A DNA stretch of 64,000 nt from Helicostylum pulchrum (GCA_025677825.1 JAIXMO010000064.1:62001-126000), one strand, 5' to 3'; shown: positions 21,511 to 34,666, numbered from the stretch's first letter. Notes: a model not told the origin generated them from the letters alone. Made by a program: numbers and translations.

Positions 21511-24272
21511 GTTAAACACAGATAGAGAAGAGGAAGAAGAAAATATTTACATCCTTTTTACAACTGTTTATAAACTAGTAAAACCAATAAATAAAGTATA
21601 AATGATTGGTTAAGCATGTTACACTGCTCGTTCCAGTCCGGACTATGTACTGTTGTGTTTTGTAGTAGTTTTCCCACCTTATTTGAGAAAAAAGGGTGTT
21701 ATTATCACGTACTGTTTATCTATCATTTGCTTAAGAAAAGATATTTAAAAAATATGTCAAAGCAGCGACAATGACACCGAGTATTATTGCGGATAGTTTT
21801 TTTTAAAAAAAATTGTATACGAAGTTATTACACAACGCTTTTTATTACTTCGTTATTTCTACGAATTATATTTAGTTATCACAGTCTTTTGTTTAAAGAA
21901 AAAAGTACATAAAGTAAATACAACAAAGTACCTAAAGATCAAATTGTCGTTGATGGAAACCTTTATCATGCAAGCCCTTAGATTGGCAACTTTTTAAAGT
22001 CCTGCTCCGCTGATCGAGAATAGGTACAATACACTAAAAAAAAATTAAATCCACTCCAATATATACAGCTTAAACGACAACGGGACGATCTATATTAAAA
22101 GAAGAGCATCCAATCTTTAGTAAAAAGATAAATAAAATAAAATAAAAAAAAAAGCTTTGGCCCTTCGAATACTTGTGTCTTTTTTAACAGTAGAATTATG
22201 TGTATATCTTTTTGTCGTTAAAATCTACAATGTATAGATCATTTTTGATCGTTTTGGGGGGAGGGGGCCACATATCTAGTCTTTGCTTCCTTGATTTTAC
22301 AACGACGATAAAGTATGGATATATATTCATTTACATGGTTAGTTTATTCCATAGGTGAGTCGTTACGCATTCCTTGGCAAATTCTAAATTTCGTAGCCAC
22401 CATCCAGCTGTATACTCCATTGCAATACACCAAATCTTCATCAAAATATAGTATTGATCTCACCATACATAGTATCAAAAATGGTATCTACCACAATACC
22501 TTTTTGATTCTTCGTTGCCTGATTGTTTGAAAATAATGATAACATTTTGTTTTTCCGTAAGTAAGAGTGAAATGTTTTGGTTCATACAGAAACATTTACT
22601 ATATTCGTTCCAGACTATGTGTATGAATAAATGTCTGATATAATATGGTTATGTCAATCATCCTTTTTGTTGTTGCACTCTACAACTGACGGTTACATTT
22701 TATTTTGTAATTCGTCTGGCTCTTAAAAAACTCATTTGAGTGATCCTAAACGACATTATTATATTGTGCGACTCTTTTTGTTATCGACACAGCGATGCCG
22801 TCTTTTGTTAAATATCCTTATTTTTAAACTCTTCCTCAGCACGGTAAAAAAATGGCATTTCAATCATAAGAAAGCTGCCTGGTCCTTCTTTTTTTCTCTT
22901 ATGTAGCATATCTAATAACAATAGTAAATGATTACAATAAATTCCTTTTCGCGATAAAAATTTATCTGTCGATCAAATAATGAAGGGTAATTGTGTAAAC
23001 AGAATGGTTTATCAAAAAAAACGATCTACTCGATATATCTCATGTTTCTCGCTTAGAACCAATAGAAATAGTACGACCATAATACCTTAGATAGCATCAG
23101 TGAATAAAACATGCCATTTATCTTAAAAGCCACGTGTAGAATAGTTTAATATTTGGACTATTTTTATCTGCATAGTGGCAACAACACGTTTATTCTATCA
23201 GATATAGTGAAACAAAGATATTTTGACCTAAAATTAGACCAAATAAACAATTTATACAGGTACTGTAAAAAGTCATTTGTGTGTATGAAAACCTACAGTT
23301 ATTAAACATTGAAGTAAATTCTAGAGCTATTAAACAATAGTGTAGAATTTTAAAACAAATATTCGTCACATGGTGCGTTTATAAAAATCGAATTCTTTAA
23401 CTCTATCTGCTCTACTCGTACTATGGCCTTCGGAGGTTATTGCAGGTGAGTTTAGAAAAAGTCTAAAGTAATTCAGTATGCAGAATATGGTTGTTTCGCG
23501 TCTGTTTCCGGGTGTATTGTTTCGTAATTTCCAGTCTTCAAAAAAAAAAAAAAAAAAAAAACGATCGTACCGGATCCTTTCAATTGATTTCATAGATTAC
23601 GCCCTCTCTCTCTTTTTGCCGCCCTTTTTTTTTTACTTAGGGTTCTAATATCGGATTACAATATTATTAAAATAAACAAAGCTATACTCTCCTTGACAGC
23701 CTTTAATTTACATTATTTGATAAAAAGGGAGTTTAGAAAATCACTACACACTAAAAATGATGATCCGATTATTTTTGGAAGGTTTCATTTTTATTTTTAT
23801 AAAAAGGTTCAATTAATTATCTATATTTATGTGGTAGTCAATACTAATCAGCTGATGATTGAAGTAAATTATTACTAACCATGTAATCTCCCCCACTTTT
23901 TTTTACGCGTTCTCATTTTTTTATATAGGAATTGACAAACATGAAAATAACAAAATAAGGAATACAATTGAAACAATAAAAGCACTTCTACACAAGAAAA
24001 TTTCCATAAGCAGGGATATTTATTGAAGTAGAGAGAAAGAAACAGTGTTTATTATGTAACACATCCACGTCTTAATCCGATGTAGTACAATAAATATATG
24101 TTTACAAGATAGAAAAACGATAGCTCTCCAAAATGAAGAGAGAGTATGTTCAATAAATGACATTTGAATACAAAGAAGGAAAATACGTGTTAAAAGCTAG
24201 TTGTTTTTTATCTAATTTTTTTTTATTTTGCACTCTAAAAGGGATTTAGATAAAATCGAAAATGTGTTATTA
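21511..24272. other. Long region without a supported gene
   Basis: About 2.8 kb, AT-rich, with scattered short frames on both strands. A segment at 22315-22530 reads open in more than one frame. A poly-A run near 23540 and short palindromes (GATCATTTTTGATC near 22239) are present. I see no tRNA, rRNA, transposon ends or protein family here. Confidence 0.5.
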
Positions 24273-24538
24273 TTATGCGATCCATCTACATATTCTATAA
24301 ATTTTGTATTTTTCAGCAGAGGCAGTATCTCCACTTAGGTCAATTGTTACAGGACCATTATTTGGAAAATGAGTATCTCTAATCTAGATAGGTACAGTTA
24401 GTAAATGCTTGATATATTGTATAATATTACCTCTAAACGAGACACACCTATTGAACGAGCTTCTTCCAAGTACTGTTGGTTAATGCGATCAAATGGAATT
24501 AAAAATGTTCCAGAAATAATCATCCAAGTTATCGGCAT
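24273..24538 (-). CDS. Small two-exon gene of unknown function
   Basis: Exons 24538-24431 and 24383-24273, phase 0, give 72 residues. The start ATG follows a pyrimidine-rich leader like those of other genes here. The first 18 residues are hydrophobic (MPITWMIISGTFLIPF), possibly a membrane or signal anchor. Then comes EEARSIGVSRLE and, after the intron, IRDTHFPNNGPVTIDLSGDT. The intron has donor GTAATA, a TTACTAACTG branch-like site and acceptor CTAG. The composition and clean splice argue for a real gene. I do not recognise the family. It lies just downstream of the LMBRD2-like gene on the same strand. Confidence 0.6.
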
Positions 24539-24758
24539 AATTAGAGATATACAGAAGCGCTTAAAAAAGGTAAAGAAAGAGATAGAGATAGAGAGATAGA
24601 GAGAGAATTGAAGTGGGCTTATATATTTTTGGGGGTTATTAATTTATTGGTGATTGGGTAATTGTACTTTTCTCCTTTTCTGCACAAATATTACAAATAG
24701 ATTTTATTATTATTTTGACATGCAAGCCAACTATTTAAAAAAATACACATTTGTATAT

Positions 24759-27700
24759 TTATATATCACTAAACATATTTTTAGGTGGAGTAGGAGAAGG
24801 ACGACTACTACCATCAAATCTAGCAAAAGGAGAAGCGTTACTATTATGATTTGTTTGACGATTAATGCCAGTGGAAGCCATTAAAAAAGGATTTGGGGAA
24901 CTGGCTCTTGACGAATTATTACTATTATTATTTGTATCTTGTTCAAGTCCAGTATTTTTATAAGGACGATGGTTATCATTTGTTACAGTACTGGCAGCAG
25001 GACGTCCAAGCACGCGCCCAGTATTACTATTATTGTTGTTATTATTAGAACTTGAGTGGTTATTGTTTGTGGATTGTGGTTCCGTTAATTGAGGTGATGA
25101 TGTATTATTATCGGAATTACTCTTTGAAGAACCAAACAATCCCCCTAATTTGTGTTTCACTGTATCACCGAATGAAGTTTTTAATTTCATTGAATCTAGA
25201 TCATTATGACTTTCATTAACTGAAGACCCAGAAGAAGAAGGTGAGCTGTCTTGGTAACGCTGTGTTTGATTAGATCTTCCAGATAAAATTTCGTCTACTC
25301 TTCTATCACGTTCAGTTCGTAATGTATCGGGTGGACTTACACGGTGATATTTTTTATTCGTATATTCCTATTTTATAAACTCATGTGAATATCAGTGTAC
25401 ATCAGTAGTACCTTTCTCTCTCTATATTACCCTATTTCGTGCTGTATGTGTAATCACTCGCGAACTCGGATTGATTTCACGTTCTCTGGCTCGGCGCTCT
25501 ATAAAAATATAATTGTAATAATAAGCATTCCGCCAATGTTCTTCTTCTTTTCTATGTCTTACCTTCTTGTATAAGCTTGGCCCCTTCTTCATAATCTTCA
25601 TCTAATAACCTACCGGTGCCTGCTTCAGTATCGTCTCTATTATTCAAATTATCATCATCACCACCTTCATAAGGACTTTTAATGCCACAAAATCCAAGAC
25701 AACGACCTTGAACATTAAATAACAATGAAAGTGAAGGAATTAAAATAATAATAGGAAACCAATCTGCAAATGCACCTAAAAATTTGATAAGGTCTGCTTT
25801 GCCCATAAACTAATAAGAAAATACGTCAGACAATCAATCACACAAACAAAAAAAGGAATAATAAAAATCACTTACAGTAGTGAAAACAGCTTTACTGACA
25901 CCTGGTGCATCAACAGCTAAATTAATGTAATTGTAACATAATGGCGCCCTATTGTTTTGATTTTAATATAACTAAATAATGATACAAATATATTACAATT
26001 ACTTACATCATTTTACACATGTAACCCGTAAACCATAATAAACTATTTTCGTCGGTATGATGATTTGGTATAAGTAAATACAGATTAAAAAATCTAATTT
26101 TAAACAAGGACGAGTAAACACAGATGCACATGTAAAGAAGAGTCAAGAAGGCCATGATCTAAAAGACAGTAACAAAATGGTTAGACAAGGCGACGTATTT
26201 TGGTCATAATGAACTTACTTCTAATGCGGCATAGTTGGTTCCACATGCGTTCAAGGCATAGTATGCAATGGATATAATAGCTGGTTTTCTAACATTGAAT
26301 ACTAATTCTGACCAGATAATACATACACTAATACAAGAGAAAATAATCGCCAAAAGTTTATATAAATTTGGTGAAATACGTAAAACCCACCACCATTCCA
26401 TTGTAGAGATAAACTTTGTCCATCTTGTTTCTTCGTTATTATATCTCAAAGTCGAAACAAATTTACTATTGATACAATCAAATGATTAGCATGTATTGAC
26501 ACCGCAAAAAAAAAACCCCTCCCCTCCATTTTTTATTCTTACCGATTGCTTTTATCCTTATTACTGATGATATCTTGAAGATAGAATGCTTCATCAAGTA
26601 AATTGTTCCATAACCTAGATAGCAAATATTGAGCTATTGTTCGTTTATGCAAGAATATAAACTTACGCTTTTTTTCGATCTCTTATACGAATAGCCAATA
26701 CCATTCTTCTCGAAATTTTAACTAAATAATCTTCAGTGAGATCTCTAGGAATAGTAACTGAATTATTCCTTTCCGAAAATGCTTCATGAAGTACAAAAGG
26801 AAATCTTCTAACCATTGTATTGATACAATATCTAATTTCTGGTATCTCCATCATTGTTCGTCTAGATATAGCGCTCATTGTCTATAAATGGGTTAGTATT
26901 AACAACATGATAGATATTTTTTTTTTTAACATTTACTTTAGATAATTCGTTAAATTCAAGCTCACTATCCAAACATTCTTCTTTCAATCTAGTAGCATTT
27001 GCATAATGTTGATGTAAGTGACGATCATAACTTCCAGAATACCATAAACTACGAGGTACAGATATCAAACCATAACCCATAAACACAATAACTAAAAACA
27101 ATCCCCAACTATTTGCTGCTGCCATTACATAACTTTGAATTCCTTCCCTATATATAGTTTGCATAAATCAATAGACTAGCAAGAATGATATAGTTGATTA
27201 TTATTTTTTCGTACCTAGTTGTTAATCCACTTCCAAAAACTAAGTATACCAATCCAATAGTTCCAACCACAACATAAATAGAATAAAATCGAACGTTCAC
27301 TTTAACGGCTGACTTTAGTCGTTTTATAATTGTAAAGTCGCCTGTATTGACATAAGCTTGCATCATTGGAATCATTAACCTAAAACCCATTGTTAATTAT
27401 AAAACAATAAATAAAACCTTTGTAACCTTACCAAGTCAAACAGAATGAAGTCCAGTAAATAACTCTCCAAGCAACAAATAAGAAGGATTGCGAAACGTAA
27501 GCAAATGGTACTCTACCCTTTTTATCATCATGAACAGTCTAAATAAACAAATCAATACAAACGAACAATAAACTAAATATTTATTCACTTACGGATGCCA
27601 AATCAAGTGGTAATAAAAATACAATCCAGAAAGGAAAAAACCATCCAATAGTACAAACGACAGTAACGTACCAAGCTTGTCTTTTTATGTTGCCAAATCT

Positions 27701-27844
27701 TGATAGTGTAAATATAACAATAACAAACAATAGACTAGTGGCAGCTATTAAAGGAGCCCAATCACTCTTATGAATTAAGACGGGCTCATTCGGTAAAGGG
27801 GTCGTATCTGGTGGCGGTGGTATATTAGGTGTATTTTCGTCCAT
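24759..27844 (-). CDS. LMBR1 domain-containing membrane protein (LMBRD2-like)
   Basis: Polytopic membrane protein of the LMBR1/limb-region family; animal LMBRD2 is linked to GPCR/beta-adrenergic signalling at the plasma membrane. Twelve exons (27844-27593, 27538-27432, 27379-27215, 27147-26937, 26881-26667, 26614-26543, 26465-26219, 26158-26007, 25948-25876, 25809-25563, 25498-25431, 25367-24759) keep frame and give 805 residues. About nine hydrophobic segments are seen, including LIAATSLLFVIVIFTLS, WFFPFWIVFLLPLDLAS, VVVGTIGLVYLVFG and FLVIVFMGYGLISVPRSLW. A cytosolic loop (ISRRTMMEIPEIRYC) separates the two membrane halves. The last 200 residues are Asn/Ser-rich and disordered. Human LMBRD2 is about 695 residues, so the tail accounts for the excess. 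Confidence 0.88.
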
Positions 27845-28919
27845 TGCTTTATTTATAAGAAATAAAGGGAAAAGAAAATAGAGATAAAAAAATCCGCGGC
27901 CATAAATGCGGGGTGGCGTTTGTTACAATTATAAACAGGATTTCTTTCTTATTCTTACCTGTCTTTTACTACTAGTCTACAAGTCCTATATAATACTTGA
28001 AATTTTTACTTTATATGATTACTTATTCTGCATATATCACTTATACTTGCCAAACTTACTAGGTCAATAACATCTATTTGTTGTTGAAAACAAAAGCTAA
28101 CTGTCATGAGAGGTATCTTTATTTAGTTAGATACTACTTTTTTTAATATTCAAAATACCATCTTTTGTTACTATATTCTGTATATGGCTGTCAAGCTTTA
28201 TTTATTCGTAACAGCTTGTATGGGTAGTACTTTTTCAATGCTACATTTATTGTGGTCTTGTTACTTTACCCCTATTTTTAAACTCAAACAAAGAAAAATA
28301 CCTAATCTTGTACAATACAACATTATTCTCATACTATCATACTATATGTCTTCGTTACGCTTGAAAATCTAATCGACAAAGGTTATCTACATTCCTTTTC
28401 TTATTGAAAACAAAATGATGTCTAGTATTACAAAGAAAAAACTTCATTTTTGCATAGTGTAACAGTAGCGTATATTTTTATTCAAAAGTTAAAGTTTCTG
28501 GAGTGTCCTTTCGTAAGCATGTACACTGGCGCAAACAATCTTTGTTTAAAACAAGTCCTCTTTTTTTTCAATTACACTAGTAAATCCTTTTTTAAATGCT
28601 ATTTGCATTACTTTTAGACACTGATCTACTGTCTTTAGCATTTTTTATTCTCTATTATTTCAGGATCACATCTCGGCAGCAACGAATTTTGGTGTAAAAA
28701 AATATATATTTACATAGTTCCTTTAATTTATCATTAACGGCGCTAAGACGTGACTGAACAACATTAACCATTTATGGTTTCAACTCGTAATGATGAGTAA
28801 AATTGCCTTATTTGTAATTATTTAAAGAGAGAATATATATAATTGATGCCATTGAGTTTTTTTTTCTTTATTTTCTTCACACTACCTAACTTTTTTTAAA
28901 AAAATAATAATAATATAAA
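27845..28919. other. Divergent intergenic region
   Basis: About 1.1 kb between the LMBRD2-like (-) and MDR (+) starts. A 62-codon frame at 28184-28372 (+) is open and hydrophobic but has nothing else in its favour. No other structure is seen. Confidence 0.5.
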
Positions 28920-29996
28920 ATGACAACTATTCCTGATACAATGCACGGTGTTCAACTTGTAAAATATGGCTCGTTTGAAGAAGCTCTTGTATACAATGCA
29001 GAAGTACCTACGCCTAAAATTAAATCAAAGACGCAAGTATTGGTTAGAATTAAAGCTGCTAGTGTTAACCCAATCGAAGCAAAAGTAACTTCTGGAAACA
29101 TGAAATTAGGTACTTTTGCGGTTGGTCTTCCCTCTATTATCGGTGCAGATTTCTCTGGAGTTATTGTCGCTAAGGGTGATAAAGTGACTGATTTCGAAGT
29201 AGGGGATGAAGTGTTTGGTTCACAAGAACGTCCTTTTGGCATGAATGGTGTATATGCACAATATACTGTAGTTGAAACAATTAGTGCTTCAATCGCAAAG
29301 AAGCCAAAAGAACTTTCATTCGAACAGGCTGCTTCAGCTGGTATTGCCGTTCTTACTGCTTATCAAGCCATTGTAAATTATGGTCGTATCATTAAAGATA
29401 ATGTCAAGGAAAAGAAAACCATTCTTGTGGTAGGTGCATCAGGTGGTGTTGGTAGTTATGGTATACAAATAGCCAAATCAATCAACCCTGAAAATTATGT
29501 AATTGGTATTTGCAGCGCAAAGAATGTCCAATTTGTAAAGTCGTTAGGCGCAGACAGAGTGATAAATTACAGAGATGAAGAAAGTTACAGATCATTCCTC
29601 AATAAAAAGATCCCATTTGACATCATTTTTGATTGTGTCGGTGGTGACGAATATTACAAGCAATTAGATCCATTGTTAGTTAAAAATGGTATTTATTCTA
29701 CTGCAGTTGGTCCAGTGGAATACGCTGGCTCTTCTTATCTTGGTATCGCCGACGTTTTTTCGCTCGCCGCAAATATTGCCTATAAAAAGTTATTCGGCTG
29801 TCATCGTTATGCCATGGTCACTGGCCTTCCTCATAACGAATTTAGAAATAAAATTGCACCAATGTTCAATAACTATGAAATTCGTGGAACAGTCTATGAA
29901 GATGATAATATTTTCCCTTTAAAGGACATTAGTAAAGCATTTGAAAAGATTTGGTCGCATCGTGCAGTTGGAAAAATTGTAATTTCTATTGATTAA
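28920..29996 (+). CDS. Zinc-independent MDR oxidoreductase (quinone oxidoreductase/RTN4IP1-like)
   Basis: NAD(P)H-dependent medium-chain reductase of the quinone oxidoreductase branch. A single exon encodes 358 residues, the normal size. The N-terminal GroES-like half contains VKAAS-type core (RIKAASVNPIEAKVTSG) and IGADFSGVIVAKGDKV; it lacks the zinc-binding Cys cluster. The Rossmann half carries VVGASGGVGSYGIQIAK for dinucleotide binding and FDCVGG. The C-terminus ends in HRAVGKIVISID, typical of the family. The substrate is unknown, but quinones or enones are likely. It is intronless, unlike most neighbours. Confidence 0.9.
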   Translation: MTTIPDTMHGVQLVKYGSFEEALVYNAEVPTPKIKSKTQVLVRIKAASVNPIEAKVTSGNMKLGTFAVGLPSIIGADFSGVIVAKGDKVTDFEVGDEVFGSQERPFGMNGVYAQYTVVETISASIAKKPKELSFEQAASAGIAVLTAYQAIVNYGRIIKDNVKEKKTILVVGASGGVGSYGIQIAKSINPENYVIGICSAKNVQFVKSLGADRVINYRDEESYRSFLNKKIPFDIIFDCVGGDEYYKQLDPLLVKNGIYSTAVGPVEYAGSSYLGIADVFSLAANIAYKKLFGCHRYAMVTGLPHNEFRNKIAPMFNNYEIRGTVYEDDNIFPLKDISKAFEKIWSHRAVGKIVISID

Positions 29997-30007
29997 AAAA
30001 ATAAAAT

Positions 30008-30684
30008 TTATTGGATTTTAGCTGACTTCTTTGTCGCAGTAGTAGGGTTAGTGGTACGAGTGGGCACTGCTACATTTAAATATTTGTTAATACGAATATA
30101 TGAATCAATAATCATGATAACTGGTAAAACAAAATAAGGTCCATAGAAACCACATAACACCAATCTTTCTGTTTGATCAAGGTCATATTTAGGATTAAAT
30201 AAAACCTCGACAATAGTAGGTAAAACTGTTGTAGCAACATGGGCACCGTAAACTATACATACATATATCGTGTTAAATCAGAACATTTGAGGTAATAAAA
30301 TTTGACTTACTGGCAAGAGGAAGACGGATGTACTTGCAATCTATTTGAATTAATTTGTAAGAATTGTCGTACAAGCTTTTTTTTCTTTTCTTTTTTTTTA
30401 CCTTTAAGGAGACCAACACAAGCGATGAAAAAGAAGGGTAATTGCACAACTAATTCACAGCAAATAAAAGACGCGAACCAATAAAGAGTTGTAGGACTAC
30501 CCATAAAAGGGTCTTTGAAGGTGTTGATATAAAAGTCCAAAGCATCAGACAAAGCTGTAGGAACCCAGTGAGAAGGATAGAATAGTTGAAAATCAATGCC
30601 CAAAGTAACTGGGATATGTGTAGCGAAATAAACAAAGTAGATTAGATCCAAAGGACGGGAAAAAATACTCTTCTTTTCTGCCAT
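30008..30684 (-). CDS. EXPERA-domain protein, TMEM97/sigma-2 receptor-like
   Basis: Four-helix ER membrane protein of the EXPERA superfamily (TMEM97, EBP, TM6SF), usually tied to sterol handling. Exons 30684-30402, 30340-30311 (30 nt) and 30252-30008 give 185 residues, close to human TMEM97 (176). Signature pieces are RPLDLIYFVYFATHIPVTL, a loop with YPSHWVP, DPFMGSPTTLYWFASFICCE and FYGPYFVLPVIMIID. The C-terminus is Lys-rich (ATKKSAKIQ), which may serve as an ER-retrieval signal. The second exon is short (ten residues' worth) but restores the family sequence. Start chosen at the first ATG before the RPLDLIY motif. Confidence 0.9.
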
Positions 30685-30977
30685 TTTTTCTTTGAAATAT
30701 TTTAGAAAGAGCAGAAAAAAAAGAAGTATACTTTGCAAGTGTCCTTAAAGTATTGGTTCATATACAGTCACATTTCGTACCGCGACAGAACAAGTCGCCA
30801 GGAAATATATTCACATACATAAACTCCATTTAATCGTTTGTTGTCGTTTAAAGTTATGAAGGCAGGATTCACTAACCCAAAAATCCCCGCAAAAAAGCTT
30901 ATTTATCCTTATTTTATAGTTTTTTCATTTTTATTTATTAAGCTTTTTACAATTATACATATATTCAGTAACCAAAT

Positions 30978-32071
30978 TTAAGGTTTGATAACAACCTTTA
31001 AACCAGTACCAGCCAAGAAAACCTTCCAGGCATCATCAAACTCACTCAGTTTGAAAGTATGAGAGACCAAAGCACTCCAGTTGACCTTATTTTCAGCCAA
31101 AACCTTGACAGCACGTTCAATACCATAAGGGTTAGTATAGGTAGAAGTGATGGTTAATTCCTTTCTGTAAACATCGAAAGGTGAAATAGAAACACGGTCT
31201 TCGACCTTGGCAACACCAACCCAAACAACAGTACCACCAGCCTTTGTGAAATTAACAGCATCCTCAGCAGTATTAGGACGACCTACACATTCGAATACAA
31301 CATCAAATCCTTCACCAAGAGCACCATCAACGGCAGGAAGAGTACCGGGAGCAAAAGCCTCAGTAGCTCCAAAGGTATCAAGGGCTTTTTGACGTCTCAT
31401 CTCACTAGGTTCAATAACTGTGACACGTCCACCACTGGTCGAAGCAAGAGCAATTGCCATCAAACCAATAGGTCCGGCACCAATTACAAGAACTGAATCT
31501 CCAGTTTTAATTTTACCTTGATCAACGGCGTGAACAACGCAAGAAAGAGGCTCAGCTAAAGAGGCAACCTCAGGTGACACGTGAGAAGGAACAGCAATAA
31601 CGGCACGAGCAGGGACAGAAACGTATTGAGACATACCGCCGTCGACAGTGACGCCGATACAGAATAAATGAGTACATAAATGATACTTTTGGTTACGACA
31701 GAATGTACATTGGTTACAAGGCATGTTAGGATCGATAGCTACTAAATCACCGACTTTAACAAGGGATTTGGTATCAGGATGAATCTCTTGTACGTAACCT
31801 GAGAATTCGTGGCCAATAACAACTTTTTTGGAGGCGTGAGGAGTCTCGCCACGGCTAATATGTAAATCGGTACCTTTAAGAAAAAAAAAAAAATTAGGAT
31901 GCAAAAAAAAAATGTTTGTTAAAAAAAACGCGTTTTACCACAGATACCAGAAGCAGCAACTTTAACTAAAACTTCTCCAGACTTTAAGGCAGGAATATCT
32001 TTGCTCATTAAATCGATAGCACCGACCTTTTGCCAGCTGGCAACAGTCATTTCTTTAGTAGAAGTACACAT
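30978..32071 (-). CDS. Zinc-dependent polyol/alcohol dehydrogenase (sorbitol/xylitol dehydrogenase-like)
   Basis: Oxidises a polyol or secondary alcohol with NAD(P). Exons 32071-31939 and 31873-30978 give 342 residues, the usual size. The GroES-like domain shows CGTDLHISRGE, GHEFSGYV and the structural-zinc cluster C-x2-C-x2-C-x7-C in MPCNQCTFCRNQKYHLC. The active-site Glu region is AEPLSCVVHAVDQ, and the Rossmann fold has VIGAGPIGLMAIALA. The polyol class is suggested by the EPLSCVVHA motif and overall pattern; the true substrate is not known. It is transcribed divergently from the aquaporin (435 bp apart), so they may share a control region. Confidence 0.9.
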
Positions 32072-32506
32072 AATTACTGTTTTAGGTAATAGTCGACAAG
32101 TGAAAAAAAAAGAATACTTTTGAAACGAAACAAAAAATTCTTAAATACGTCTCGGAGAGAGTGACTCATTTAGCTACTATTTTATTTAGTTTATTCTATC
32201 ATGCAAAAAAGTCCGATTGGAGGGACTTGTTATAGATTCCCACCAGATTTTGTAAACTCTAAATTTTTCCCGAATAGGAAGTCCACCTACATCAGCGAGC
32301 AATTATAACCCGGCACCAAACTGATATCGTTACTAAATGTCTTTTAAAAATGTCTCAGGTATTTAATACAAAGTTATTATACGAGGAATATAGTACAGGG
32401 CAATTAACTTCGTCTTACAGGCGCCTGTTATATATAAATATACAAATTTACCCAGATTAGCTAAATATTACAATTTTTTTTTTTTTACATTTCAACTTTA
32501 AAAAAA

Positions 32507-33505
32507 ATGAAAACAAGACCTGTAGCCGATATATTTGGTGCCAATAAAGGCTCCCCTCCGAATTTAATAGCAGATGGTATGGCAGCATTAGGTGAATTTG
32601 TTGGTATGGCTGTTTTTATCTTTCTGGCATTATCTGGTGTTCAAGCTGCTCTGGAAGCGCCAACCGGAATACCTACTGATCGTGGTTTTACACCAGATCA
32701 GATTCAAAGCATTGCTTTTAGTTTTGGTGCTAGTGTTACTGTGGCACTGTTTATCTGTGGTCCTATATCTGGAGGTGTTTTAAATCCAGCAATCTTGTTA
32801 AGCTTAGTGTTGACAGGTAACATTAACTGGCTCCGTGGAATTTTGTTCTTTTTTGCCGAGATGGTGGGGGCCATCCTTGGTGCTTATTTTTGTAATTTTG
32901 TTACTGCACACGACTTACAAGGAGTCAATCTATTAAGTCCCGGATTTAATTATGCACAAGGTTTCTTTGCAGAAGCTCTTTTGACATGTACTCTTTGTCT
33001 AACTGTGTTATTCGTAATTGTTGATAAGTCTTCGTTATCCGATTTTGCACCATTTGTTGTTGGTACTTCTATCTTTATATGCCATTTGGTCGGGGCCCCT
33101 ATCGATGGTACATCTGTAAACCCCGCTCGTTCGTTTGCTGCATCATTAGTTGCGGGGAAATGGGCTAATCATTGGATTTTCTGGTTTGGTCCTTTAATCG
33201 GTGCCGTATTTGCTGTAATGATTTACTTGAGTTGTAAAATATTAGAAGGTCAGTCTCGAGGCCAAATATTAGTTCAACAAGCCGATCAAATGGATGTTTT
33301 GAACGGTGAAGAAGATAATAAAAAGTTCGAAGAAGGGTTCAACAGAAACGTACGTAATGAAAATGGCGACCAGACATATCAAAATGGAGATAATACTCAA
33401 AATAATGCAAATTATAACTCTCAAGATAATGGTATGTATCATTCTACCAGTAATAATATTCCAACAAGTACGGCAAATCCTACTACTCAAAATACAAGCT
33501 ACTAA
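32507..33505 (+). CDS. Aquaporin (MIP family water channel)
   Basis: Six-helix membrane channel. A single exon encodes 332 residues. The two pore half-helices carry GGVLNPAILLSL (first NPA) and SVNPARSFAAS (second NPA). An NPARS rather than NPARD second box fits an orthodox water channel better than a glycerol facilitator. The first box is followed by Ile-Leu instead of the usual Val-Thr. The last 85 residues are Asn/Asp/Gln-rich and hydrophilic (cytosolic tail). A 12-T run and TTTAAAA lie just before the ATG. The gene is intronless and divergent from the polyol dehydrogenase. Confidence 0.93.
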   Translation: MKTRPVADIFGANKGSPPNLIADGMAALGEFVGMAVFIFLALSGVQAALEAPTGIPTDRGFTPDQIQSIAFSFGASVTVALFICGPISGGVLNPAILLSLVLTGNINWLRGILFFFAEMVGAILGAYFCNFVTAHDLQGVNLLSPGFNYAQGFFAEALLTCTLCLTVLFVIVDKSSLSDFAPFVVGTSIFICHLVGAPIDGTSVNPARSFAASLVAGKWANHWIFWFGPLIGAVFAVMIYLSCKILEGQSRGQILVQQADQMDVLNGEEDNKKFEEGFNRNVRNENGDQTYQNGDNTQNNANYNSQDNGMYHSTSNNIPTSTANPTTQNTSY

Positions 33506-34666
33506 ACTAATCAAGTGCCTAACCCAAATATGACAAATTCAAGAAATAATACTTATTCTAATATAATTACATTTATTTTTTTATTTCTTTTCATATAATT
33601 CTAATAAATAATACTTATATTTTTTTTTAAAAAAAATAACGCTTATAATAATTCGTATTAGTAACTGCTTTTTTGCTTACATGAGGTTGTCGTTTAAAAA
33701 TAAAGGGCTAGAAGGGACTGGTAAAAATCTTGGTAATGTAGTACTACATAACTTGCGACAACCAAACCATCATCTTGATAGGAAAATATTACGGCGCAAG
33801 TTACACAAAGATCTGGGGTAAATGCATTTAACGAATCGGGTAATTGATATTCTACCGCCAAGAGAATAGTTAATTTTTTTTGCCAATAGATAAATAGAAT
33901 TAAGATTCCAGATTTTACCATATTATTATTTAGTATATTTTATATCCGTGTTTTCGGAAAATGTTAGCGTGTATTCACATATGTCATCATATTAAGAGAA
34001 ATAGATTCATTCGCGATATAGTATAGTTCTTTTTTTTTACTGCTACATTTGTACATATGCGATAGCGGGTAAAGAACTTTGTGTACTTTAAAATTGTGGG
34101 AATAAATTACTTAGTATCTGTCACGCATTGTAATCGATAAGATGGCTTTTAATTGCAAGCATATTCCCAAGTATTTACTTCGGAATCCATATCAGATGTA
34201 GATATCAGACCATTTAGAAAATATACTATATTCTGATATGTGGTTGTACGGACGGGTAAAAATCAAAACATTGGATCTATTTTATTGGAACCTTTTTACC
34301 CGCCAAAGTATAAAATGAACACATAATATCTTAACATGATTTGTTTTAGAAAAATGCTTTATTCATTGATTGTCTTTACGGAAAAAAAAAGATAGTATTA
34401 TACGCATAGTATTGATTTTATTACAGAGAACTCTGAGCTTTAATTTATATTTACCTACCGATCTGTCAACAGATGTAAACCATTACATTTTTCTGTGGGA
34501 AAGCTGAAGTTTATGGGAAATTACTTTAGTTTAGGGGGAAAAGATGGAATACGGTCATCAAAAAATTAAAAAAAAATTATGTATATATATGTATACAAGT
34601 TTGGTTCGAAATTTGTTCTTTTTTTAATCCAATATAGTTAAGCTTTTCAAATAAAACAAAAAAATA
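33506..34666. other. Intergenic region
   Basis: About 1.2 kb. One 75-codon frame with ATG at 33921-33694 (-) is free of low complexity, but it is isolated and unrecognised. The rest is AT-rich promoter-type DNA for the sugar transporter. Confidence 0.5.

Noticed and set aside
22315..22530. 71-codon frame in the long gene-free region
   Set aside because: The reverse strand reads equally well, and there is no splice or family support.
33694..33921. 75-codon reverse-strand frame with ATG after the aquaporin
   Set aside because: Composition is acceptable but there is no recognisable family, leader or partner exon; kept only as a note in the gap description.
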